DNA from: Candidula unifasciata
Lineage: Eukaryota > Mollusca > Gastropoda > Stylommatophora > Geomitridae
Reading direction: 5' to 3'
Length of the DNA: 64,000 nucleotides
Assembly (NCBI GenBank): GCA_905116865.2
Contig: CAJHNH020000235.1
Coordinates: forward strand, 448,815-512,814
Shown: piece after piece, positions 11,311 through 23,100 of the stretch
Position numbering within the stretch: the first letter of the stretch is position 1
Layout: each line of letters starts with the position of its first letter
Made by a program: the position numbers and the translations under genes
Notes under the pieces: model-generated
Told to the model about the DNA's origin: nothing
Database searches by the model: none
The model's input: only the letters and a program-made list of their open reading frames with translations

Positions 11311-11479
11311 ACAGGCCTTGTTGCACTAAATGACATCCATTTGCTTTTGCACTCATGCACTTCTTCTGCCTCTCGACACTGAGTAGAAAAGGAAAGACAG
11401 ATTCTAAATATGTGGGACAGACAGGAAAGGAATGACAGCAGCTGGAAAGTGATGGAGACAGATTGTGTGAGCTGATCAA

Positions 11480-11815
11480 GAATCTTTATTTGAATCTTTT
11501 CTCCAGGTAATGCAAGTGTTTTGGGAAACAAAGAGGCAGGCAGATTGTCTGGTACTTTCACCATTGAGTCTGAAATGCATGGCAAGCTAGATGAAGAGCA
11601 AGAGAACAATGTCGAGGTACAAACAATCATTTTGGAGAGTGGTGTTGTAGTAAGTGACCAGGAGATCTGGCCAGTTTTACACTCAGAAGAAAGGCAACAA
11701 ACATACAGTTTAACTACTGCTGATACCACCAGCATTAAAGTTCTTTGCTGGCTGCTGAAGATGAGGACTGATCACTTATGGAAAGGCTGCCTTCTTAACT
11801 CAACTCAGCTGATTT
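11480..11815 (+). mobile_element. Family A retroelement end
   Basis: The plus frame begins near FSPGNASVLGNKEAGRLSG, the RNase H end with E replacing part of the usual NEQAD motif. It runs to the family A tail (CTGAAGATGAGGACTGATC) and an ACTCAACTCA tail. It may also supply an AATAAA-type signal on the minus strand (11485-11490) for the transporter. Confidence 0.75.
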
Positions 11816-11854
11816 AGAATTTATGCTAAAACAAGATTTAAAGCAGACGAAAAA

Positions 11855-12222
11855 GAACTTATATATAGATATATTGGCAATCCTTCAAGCGGCGACCCTA
11901 GAGACCCAATCTATTGTGTGTTTACAATGTTTGAAACTGCGATTTCAGGGAATGTAATCATGTATTTGTTTACATGATCATAACAATGTTCTTTTATACT
12001 GAACATTGTGTCAAGTTGGGGTCAGGGTTAGGGTCAAGGTTGCAATAACCCAGACCCTAACTCCAAATTCAAACAATATTAAATATTAAAGAACATTGTT
12101 AAGATAAACAAACAATAGTTTTCATCTTTTACTGTTGTAGACACACAATAGATTGTGTCCCCTAGGGTTCGCCATTTGAGATAGCGCTGATGTATTTATA
12201 TATATATATATATATATAGCTA
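11855..12222. mobile_element. Foldback/MITE-like palindrome behind the transporter stop codon
   Basis: Left arm from 11890 (GGCGACCCTAGAGACCC, AATCTATTGTGTG) pairs with the right arm near 12140-12172 (CACACAATAGATTGTG, CCCTAGGGTTCGCC). Both arms continue outward into TATATA tracts. The centre has a second small inverted repeat (GGGTCAGGGTTAGGG against CCCAGACCCTAAC). No ORF; a TA target duplication is plausible but masked by the TA tracts. Confidence 0.85.
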
Positions 12223-12237
12223 TCCTAGCACTCTACT

Positions 12238-12419
12238 CTATTGGTAAAGTCCTTCCTCTTTACGTGGAGGCTGCAACTCTTTTATTTGTTCACTCAGCCC
12301 GGAGATAGTATTCTCAGGAAGCAAAGCATCTCCGGTGTACTCTACCATCGGCCCGTATCCCTGATGTTTTCTGTTTTCTCTGCTGTAATGGATGCCGTAG
12401 GCGAAATACACCACGAGTC
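12238..12419 (-). CDS. Transporter exon 12 (residues 597-656), terminal coding exon
   Basis: Acceptor CATTTTGTAG/GA. Encodes [18 protein letters not shown] and a cytoplasmic tail ending EEGLYQ, then a TAG stop at 12240-12238. The foldback element at 11855-12222 starts about 15 bases after the stop. Confidence 0.95.
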
Positions 12420-15400
12420 CTACAAAATGAAAAACATAATATTTAAGGAAACAATATTTAAAACAATGTTTTCCCGTAATAAATTTTAAAATGCGGATAA
12501 CTATATTTAAAGGCAAAAGGATTCACTTCATTGTATTGAATTATACCCTTTCTGCAGCCCTGTGGCATAAAGTAAGTGAACATGTTTCACAGTCCTCAAT
12601 GTACCAGAGTTTAATCTCATTGGTGGATGGTTGTCATGGTTTTCTGACATAAATAATCAGCAGGACCTTTGCAGAATGTTGCTCTCGTCGCATCAAACGT
12701 AAAAGTCTCGTCACATCACACCTAAAAGTCTCATCACGTCACACCTAAAAGTCTCGTCATGTCACACCTAAAAGTCTCGTAACGTCACACCTAAAAGTCT
12801 CTTCACGTCACACCTAAAAGTCTTGTCATGTCACACCTAAAAGTCTCATCACGTCACACCTAAAAGTCTCGTCACGTCACACCCAAAAGTCTCGTCACGT
12901 CACACCCAAAAGTCTCATCACATCACACCTAAAAGTCTTGTCACATCACACCTAAAAGTCTTGTCACATCACACCTAAAAGTCTCGTCACGTCACACCCA
13001 AAAGTCTCGTCACGTCACACCCAAAAGTCTCATCACATCACACCTAAAAGTCTTGTCACATCACACCTAAAAGTCTCGTAACGTCACACCTAAAAGTCTC
13101 GTCACATCACACCTAAAAGTCTCGCCACGTCACACCTAAAAGTCTCATCACACCTAAAAGTCTCATCACGTCACACCTAAAAGTCTTGTCACGTCACACC
13201 TAAAAGTCTCGTCACGTCACACCCAAAAGTCTCATCACATCACACCTAAAAGTCTTGTCAAGTCACACCTAAAAGTCTCGTCATGACACACCTAAAAGTA
13301 TTGTCACGTCACACCCAAAAGTCTTATCACGTCAGACCTAAAAGTCTCGCCACGTCACAACTAAAAGTCTCGTCATGTCACACCTAAAGGTCTTGTCATG
13401 TCACACATAAAAGTCTTGTCATGTCACACCTAAAAGTCTCGTCATGTCACACCTAAAAGTCTCGTCATGTCACACATAAAAGTGTCATCACATCACACCT
13501 AAAAGTGTCACCACGTAACACCTAAAAGTCTCATCATGTCACACCTAAAAGTCTTGTCATGTCACACCTAAAAGTCTCGTAACGTCACACCTAAAAGTCT
13601 TGTCACATCACACCTAAAAGTTTCGTCACGTCACACCTAAAAGTCTCGTCAAGTCACACCTAAAAGTCTCGTCATGACACACCTAAAAGTCTCGTCACGT
13701 CACACCCAAAAGTCTTATCACGTCACACCTTAAAGTCTCTTTTTCTCTAACCAATTCTCCTGCCCTATGTGCTTTCACAACCAATGCTTCTTTTACGTCT
13801 TGTGTCCACCTTTGCGAAGGTCACCTCGTCTTCTCAGAACAGCACCCTACATCTTCTCCAGGTCACAATGATGTTAAACATGGCCTAAATACTCTAGCTT
13901 CCAGGAAAAGATGCTGTTAATGAGCCAATTCTCTCTGATATTTAAACCATGCACAATGTCAGTGTTTTTTTCTTCTTCTTGGTCCACGTAGTCTAACAAT
14001 TTTTTTCTGTAGCATTTCAGATCAAAAGCATCTACGTTTTTTCTTCAGTGAGTGAGTAAAAGCCCACATGTTTTGTTATAGTACGTTTCATCCTTTTTAG
14101 TATGAAAGTTTTCATTATTTGAAGCCCTACTCTGGCTCTTGCCAGGGGCTGCAGTATAGCCCGGCCATAAATATGGCCTAAAGGATGAACGCTGTTTCTG
14201 GGACCTCTCCACGGTGATCCTCACCCACACGGTGGCACATTGTGTCATCGGGTGTTTATCGCTTGTGTGATGTCCTGGTGGGGTAGAAAGTCAGTCAGTC
14301 AAAAAAAGCCCATGTCACATCCATAAATTGCCACCAGAAAATGCATGATCTCAAACCGTTTACTTAAACTGGCTTGCAATTACTGTGACATAGATTCTTC
14401 ATTTTGTTTAGCTTCTACATTGCCAAAATCCATCTTTTTCTGGTATCTTTTGTTGTTCACTATTGCATCTAAATATTCCAAAACTGACATTTTTTAATCT
14501 CTTGGTTATCAATTTAAATATATAGTTAGTGGGCTGTAGGTTTTTCAGACAGAAGCACAAAAGTTGCACCATAAAGAGATTGAAATTCAGCAAAAAAGTA
14601 TTCCTGAAGATGGCACTACAGTTCTTCTTCTTCTTCTTCTTCTTCTTCTTCTTCTTCTTCTTCTTCTCTTCACCTTGTACCTCAGTGAAGTGTAGCGGAA
14701 AGGGGGGGGGGAGGGGGGGGGGGGAGAGAAAGATGTAACATTCGTTGATGAGCTCTGTCAAGAGCACTATTAAGACTGATGTTCATTTCTGTAAGGCTGT
14801 TCTTAATGACATCATTCCATATTTTTTGAGGTCTTCCACTCGCGACTCTGCAGCAGTGGATGCAAACATCTGCTGCAGCCAACCACTAGTCTGGAGACCT
14901 GGCTCAGTCTCTCAGTCTCTGGTTTCCTGCCCTTGAGAGCATAGCTTCTTCTTTTCTTCATAATAAATTTTTTTAACATAAAATGTATACTTGCCCAGCG
15001 TTGTGGTTTTTTAATAAGTGTCTTGTGCTTCTTGAATGGCTTGAGTAATAGTTTGTTCACCTTTTTTGCAGGATTCCTCTATGCCAGGGTTATTCAGCTG
15101 ATGGCCCTCAGGCCAGATGTGGCCCTTGAAGGCTTTACAACTGGCCCGCTGAGCATTGCCAGTTGTAGGGTATTAATGATCCCTATATGTTGAGGCTGGG
15201 GTGCCTGGTATCTGATGATCCCCATGTTCAAAATTGTTACCCCTGCATAAACTCAGTTGAATAGTCCTACTTTATTACATCTAACTAAGTCTCCTTGGTC
15301 TTCCTCTCACCTTCCACGCAGATGTTCTGCTAAAAGAACGTCTCTTATGCAGTCTGGTCTGGCTGCATTCTCTCTAGATGGCTGAACCATTTCATTCTCT

Positions 15401-18400
15401 GTCTTTCAATGTCATTTAGACATGGCCTTGCTCCAACCTTTTCTCTAATGCTGGTTTCTGTGACCCTGTGCCTTTTTTGTGATACTGGTGACCTTCTGGA
15501 AACAATCCAGTGCTATAAATTGCGGTTCATCTGCAGCAATTACAACAAATCAATAGTGGCACACTCAATTAATTGTAGAAGGCACCACACTTCTGTGGCA
15601 ACAGGCCACTTACCATCTGCAAACACTGTCATTACAAATAAAAAAATTTCAAGTCCAGAAATGGGCGAGAAACCAAAACTTTCCTCCTGAGTTTACTGAC
15701 AGAAAAGGCGAAGAGGACAAATAAATAAAATTATTAACCAAACAAGACCTGTTTAGCTTAGCTGTCAGTGTTTCCATCCACACAAAAATACTGGGTTTAT
15801 TTCACGGCTGTGTTGTTAAGTTCACATGTGCAGCTTTTTATAGAGATCTCTGGGGACTGCTGCCAAGCTTCAGAGTTTGTACTTTGTGGGACACTCTCTG
15901 CAGACAGCTAGCCATTCTGCAGATAGAAACACTGAGCTAGATGGGCATAAAACCCACTACAAAGAAGTTTATCCTTTCACCTTTAACCTTTAACCTTTTC
16001 TAGGAGGAACTGTTTGTTGGTGTTTGTGTGTCAGTAACTTACCGACAGTGATCCAGATGACCAGACGAAGCCAGGTCAGTTTCGTCAGTGACAGCATGAG
16101 AGCAATGTTGACCAGCATGCTTAGTGAGGGGAGCAGAGGGACTAGGGGGATCTGCAAAAAGATTGAATAGAAAGTAACGAGTTAGTTAATGCCCAGAAGC
16201 TCAGGTATAGGGGGCAGTTTGGTTCAAAGCCTCAGGTCTGGTAGGTTTAGGGCCTCAGGTCTGGTAGGGTTAATGCCGAGGAGCTCAGGTATAGGGGGCA
16301 GTTAGATTCAAAGCCTCAGGTCTGGTAGGTTTAGGGCCTCAGGTCTGGTAGGTTTAGGGCCTCTGGTCTGGTAGGTTCAGGGCCTCAGATCTGGTAGGTT
16401 CAGGGCCTCAGGTCTGGTAGGTTCAGGGCCTCTGGTCTTGTAGGTTCAGGGCCTCAGGTCTGGTAGGTTGAGGGCCTCAGGTCTGGTAGGTTCAGGGCCT
16501 CAGGTCTGGTAGGTTCAGGGCCTCAGGTCTGGTATGTTCAGGGTCTCAGGTCTGGTAGGTTCAGGGTCTCAGGTCTTGTAGGTTCAGGGTCTCAGGTCTA
16601 TAGGTTCAGGGCCTCAGTTCTGGTAGGTTCAGGGCCTTAGGTCTGGTAGGTTCAGGGCCTCAGGTCTGGTAGGTTCAGGGCCTCAGGTCTGGTAGGTTCA
16701 GGGTCTCAGGTCTGGTAGGTTCAGGGCCTCAGGTCTGGTAGGTTCAGGGCCTCAGGTCTGGTATGTTCAGGGTCTCAGGCCTGGTAGGTTCAGGGTCTCA
16801 GGTCTTGTAGGTTCAGGGTCTCAGGTCTGTAGGTTCAGGGCCTCAGTTCTGGTAGGTTCAGGGCCTTAGGTCTGGTAGGTTCAGGGCCTCAGGTCTGGTA
16901 GGTTCAGGGCCTTAGGTCTGGTAGGTTCAGGGCCTCAGGTCTGGTAGGTTCAGGGTCACAGGTCTGGTAGGTTAAGGGCCTCAGGTCTGGTAGGTTCAGG
17001 GCCTCAGGTCTGGTAGGTTCAGGGCCTCAGGTCTGGTAGGTTCAAGGCCTCAGGTCTGGTAGGTTCAGGGCCTCAGGTCTGGTAGGTTTAGGGCCTCAGG
17101 TCTGATAGGGTTAATGCCCAGCAGCTCAGATATAGGGGGCAGTTAGGTTCAGGGCCTCAGATCTGGTAGGGTTAAACAAGGATAATTCCTATTTAACTTT
17201 GATGCAGTCTGCGGTCTAAACAAAACCAATAGCATACACACACATTAACTGCATAAGGCAGCCTCCAGAAATGCCAACACCAACAGAATGATGATGATAA
17301 ATAACTAGCAGTGCCTTATGGGATTAACTGCATGTGCAACTAATGATCCTTTGTAACTACTCCTTTCGTTGATGATGAACTGTATTTCTGGTTTTGGCAG
17401 TTCTGATATTTGTTTCTCGAAGGACAATAATGGACATTCTGTGTGATTCTTGCTGGCACATCAACAAAGCTACCATTGCCAGAGTTGGACATTATCAAAG
17501 TCTAACCTACGTAAAATTAACGCCTGAGAAATGAGATGCCGGAGACAAGCGGCCAGCTTAAACATCCAAGACAAAGTTAGAAATGATATTTTCAGACAGA
17601 CTGTAGGAACACCATGCAACAAATTCTTTGAGAAACATAAAATCAAATGGTTTGGTCATCTAGTGAGAATACAGACAGAACAACTACCAACACAGGCGCT
17701 ACACAGGAACAGATCTGAAGTGAAAGCAAGAGGCCGCCCTGGGAGAACATGGATTGATGACATTAAAGAGCTTCTACACTGACACGGAATGACAAAAGCT
17801 AAAGCTGCCCATCAAGTAATGGATCACAAACTGTTCCTCCCCACAACGCTTAATGGCAGAAGTGGAAATTGATTATGATGATGATAAACGAAGCAACAAT
17901 GGGGTGACCCATTTGTTATGAAGCTGGTACTGTGATTATATAATTACCAGTTCATGGAACCTGTCTTGCATATATCCTACAAAGCAGCTTGAACAGGCAG
18001 ACAGACTGGTTGGATCTGCACCATAGGGTGGTGAATTGATACATGACAAGGCAGATGTGGTCAAGGCCCTTTGAGAACAGGCAACGGAATCAGTAGAGAA
18101 ACAAGATTATTATGGCCTGGAGAGAATGAGGCACCTGGATGTAACCAGAGGGTCTGGACGGCTCACTACACTCAGAGGAAAGGCATGAGAGACATATAAC
18201 CAGATTTTGACCGGTACCATCAGCACTGGAACTCTGTGCTGGCTGCTGAAGATGAGGACAGAGCATGCATGGGAATGCCCCAAATGCTGTGATGTCAATT
18301 TTTGACTCAATCAACTCAACTCATGTGTTTCATCAGGTATGGGAGAATGAACGAACTAAAGGTGGGTTTGACTCGTCTGCACTGAGGTCTGAACCTTAAT

Positions 18401-19923
18401 GAATGGCTAATATCAGAACTGGAACTATACAGCTCCTTAAAAAACTCTCTTTCTTACCTCATCTGACAGATTCTGAAAAAAACATTCACATCCTGTAAAA
18501 TGCAGCTTTTGCTTAAGCTATTCAACATTCAACTTCTCTAAAACTTAATTTAATAGTAAATTATTTTTGTTTTAAATCTATGTCACCCAAAAAGCCACAA
18601 ACGCAAAGCTTCTTGTTTATCTTGTTTATTCTAATCCCAAGTAAATGTTTTACCAAATTGCTTTAATGGCTTGTTCACGAGAAGCGTAGCCAATAACATT
18701 GGTTCTGTTTGCATTTGCTCAAATGTTTAAGATGACGGGGAATTATTATATTTGCTAAACATAGCATTTAGGTGGGGTTTTCTTGTGTAAAAATAGCTTT
18801 ATTTATAGAAACTCTGACACCAGAATTTCCCATGTCATAGTGGTAATCCAGTGATCAGTTTATAGGGTCGAGAATGTGTCACTGTATATATTTTTAGGCT
18901 CAAAGAGATGTAACCTGGGTAAATCTCTACTGAAATATTCCTCTTATTTTGTTTCATAAATTGAATTGTTAGGAATTTTTAGTGTGACCTTTGTAAAATG
19001 TATTTTTTTTTTTTTTAATTTAAAAAAAGAGGATTTTTGGGGAATTCCCAAAATAATAGTCACTGGCTTCATTTTTTTTTCTAGGTCACAGGGATGAAAG
19101 GGCTAAAGTGATCTTAGTTTTGCCATACTCGTCATCACCATGCACTATAATTCTTATACTGCCCTCTAGCATAGAACTGTTATCTAGAAAGATGCAAAGG
19201 TGCCAACAATGTAACAAATCCCACAATATATATTTATACTTGCCTGAAAAGTAAGGAATGCATCGTTCTTTTCATGGGCGACAATCACTAAGTAAAATAT
19301 GACGATTAACAGACTGAAGATGATCACTAGTAGCACAGCCCACCATGTTGCTTTCTGGGAATACAAAATTTGGATTTTATAGGAAATAATGAAACAAACT
19401 GTTAACTTATATGAATCAAATATTGATGTATTTATTAAATTAATTTACGGTTGTTAGCATTGCTTGAAATATTGAAATTCAGTCAAACAATCAGTTGCTG
19501 TCTCTGCAGTAGCTGGGATGGATCTTCAGTACAATCTGTCTCTCTCCCTGGTGTGCTCTCTCTAAGTTTCCAAAACTGCAGTTCATCCATCTTTAAATAC
19601 TCTCCTCCCATTTGTATATTTATGTCTTGCTCGGGGGGAAATGTAACGTTTGTTGATGAGCACTGCCAAGAGCACTATTAAGATTAAAATTTATTTCTAT
19701 AAGGCTGTTTTTAATGCCATCACTCCATTTTTTCCCGAGGTCTTTTGCTCACTATATACAAGCTGTTTCAGTGTGGCTTATTGGGATAGATAGTACAGTA
19801 TGATATTTAAAATATTTATATTCAGGCTAAGGACAGGACAAAACAAACTTCTTCAACACATGTCCAAACTTTTTGGTGCAGGAAATACAGAGACATGTTC
19901 CTGCAGGGTTGGTTGGTTGGTTG

Positions 19924-19957
<34 letters not shown>

Positions 19958-19958
19958 A

Positions 19959-20031
<73 letters not shown>

Positions 20032-20039
20032 GTTAGTTT

Positions 20040-20125
<86 letters not shown>

Positions 20126-23100
20126 AAGTTAGTTAGTTAGTTAGGTTATCATCATTGCACTCCGGACATGTCCATAGGTGCTCAGATCCTCCCCTCAGTA
20201 TGAACCCCAACGTCCGATGGCTAATAGTACCAGTTCTATGTTGATTAACAAGTCTTCTGGCGTAGCTGGTGTGCGTCTCGTTTTTTTGCTATGCCGATCT
20301 TAATTCCCAAGTCTGCCATTCTGGCGAGTGATGTGGATTCACTGCCCCCAAAGTCCTCTATCCTTCCCATTTCTCTGAGGGCATTAATGATATCAGCATG
20401 ATCCATAGGCTGACCGTCGGTAGTGATAGCGGATCCAGCCAACCTATCAGTCTTCCATTTCCATCGACGCTTGCGTCTCCCGGTACAAAAATAAACGTGA
20501 CTCCATGCACAGTTGACTTCTGTAATGATTCAAGCCATTGTCTTCGCACCGAACCTGCCTGAACCCTCCGGATCATACTCTTGAATCACTGAGTATACAT
20601 ACGCGGATGTAGTTTTGTGTAGGGTTTCAGCCAAAAAATGCTGAAAATGTACATTGTCAACTGCATGCTGACAAAACAGTTTTCTGACAGAAGGATCAAG
20701 GAACAAGAGGATATCTAAAAGAAGAAGAATGACTGAAGAAAAAAAAAGAAGGAGAATTAATCCTTGTTTTCTCACCATCAAGTACTCGGATCCCTCTAGC
20801 ACAACCAGCCACAAACCAACCATGAATATGCCCATTAGGATAACTGCACTTTTGACACCCTCTCCTGGTTCAAAGCGACGGAGAATAGGAACCTGTCGTA
20901 GGTTTTGTCGCAGACGACCAAAGTCATCATGGCTTTTGGACTTGGGCAGCATGCTACTCTTCTCGGACTGAAGATAAAAATAAAATTTATACATCAAATG
21001 CCTGATACAACAAAGTATCACAATATATTCAACAATATCTCTACCATTGCCAGTCTAAAGCACGGATGAGAAAGGAGTAGGGTTGGGCATGGGACCAGCT
21101 TCCTCACCTAGTAAAACATTATGGTGCTTTATTATTATCCTACCCCTAACAGGGAAAATCCACAGGTCGCGGGAAAGTCTAATATTTCAGGGGGTGGTAG
21201 ATAGGCTGCATGCAGGCATGAGACCTTGGCTGCATGCAGTCATGGGACCTAGGCTGCACTCTCTCGAGGGACCTTGGTGGATTGGGGTTAGGGCCAGTTC
21301 TAGATGTTTTGGGGTCATTAAAAGCATCAGAAAACCAGAAAACCCAGTCTTCCTACCCTCTAAAATGTTGGACTGCCCTGTGACGTCATCTAGGGTAGGA
21401 TATTAACAAAGAACCAAAATTATTTGCTACAGAAACTTGTAGGAAAGGATGCAATTCCATTGAACAAATGAGTCTGGTGTTGTGGGCTGCACACGAATGA
21501 TGTTTGCGGATGGAAGCTGCTCTGGGGAAATCAGTGGCCAGACCTGCACACTCATCATCATCATGAAGCAGGTCTTTTGCAGAACGTCACTCTCATCACA
21601 GTCTGCCTGAAAGAAACTCAGTCTCTCGCCAGCTCTTTCGACTAATAAGAGAAGAAGAAAAAGACCTTGGCTCTCTCCTTGACTCGTTGAAGGGAAGAAG
21701 AAGAAGAAAGAGAAGAAGATGAAGAAGAAGAAGAAGAAGAAGAAAGTTTTTTTGGCACAGAACATTAGCCTGTGAAGCCAGGAGCCAACAGTCTGCACAC
21801 AATAAAGTAGATCTGAAAAACACAATGAAGTCCTAACTGAAGATCAAAATCCAGACATAGATGACCAGACAGGGCTTTCCGTCGAAGTTCATAGCCAGGG
21901 AATGAATGAATGAACAAGAAGCAGAAGAGGAAGGAGGAAGAAAAAAGGAAGAAGAGGAAGTTATATTATGTTCACTGGTTATGAACTCTTAACGGAAAGT
22001 CCTGGTTCTGGTTCATAACCAGTGAATGAGTGCATGAAGAAGAAGCAGAAGCGGAGGCATAGAAGACAAGAGGAAGAAGAAAAATAGGAGGAAGAATAGA
22101 AAAGTAAAGTAAAGGTCTCTTTTCCATGCCTCTAGGCGGGTAGGGCATATAGGGCTAGACCTATATTTTTAGACCAAGTGGCACAAGATGGGTGATGTGG
22201 TCAGCATCACGCCAGCCAACTTTACTTCCCAGGACTGCACCCGGTACCCACTCAAGGCTTGGTTGACCTGGGAGTTCAGGTCATTTTTTTTTTAAAGTCC
22301 AGCTCCACCAAGGAGTGATCAATGACCTTACGATCCACACGCAAGCATCAAGCCGTTTCACCACGGCAATTTCCAAAAAGAGTAGAAAAAGAAATACTAC
22401 ATTTATAAACTTGTTAAGCAGAATCTAAACAAGAAAGTTGATTACCTTGACTGGTGTAGAAGGGTCAGATTTTGATAATGGGGTAACTTCCGTTGCTGTG
22501 ACAACTGGCGTATCAGAGGCAGCCATGACACTTGTTCCCTCTAATTGCTCTTCAGGTTTCAGCTGTGTAAATAATTACATCCCATAATTTATAAAGAAGA
22601 AGACTGATACAACCAAAGTATTACATCTTATAAGTAAATAAATCATCATCATGTGGCATTCCTAGGAGGGTTACAGGGTCCCCGGGGGGGGAGGGGGGGG
22701 GGAGATAATCTAGATTCTTTAGTCATGAGAGGGAGAAAACTTGAGTAAATCATGACTGTGGGAAAGTTGGAGGGAAAAAGAGGCAGGGAGAGGCTGAGAG
22801 AGACGAGGTTTGACTGTTTGACATGGTATGGAAGATCATCTGTGTCAGAACTGGTTGAAAGTATTCAAGACAAAATGTTCTTAATTTTATTACCAATGCT
22901 AAGGTTGTTAATACATGACTACTAATGCCACATAGTATGAAAGATCATTTGTGTCAGAATTAGTTGTAAGTAATCGAGACAGGATGTTGTTCGTTCATGA
23001 CTACCAATGCCACCACATGGTATGGAAGATCATTTGTGTCAGAACTAGTTGAAAGTAAACCAGATAGAAGGTTGTTAATTTTACTACCAATGCCAAGGTC

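Noticed and set aside
12000..12070. Telomere-like GGGTTAGGG words
   Set aside because: Only one or two copies, and they form the central inverted repeat of the foldback element.
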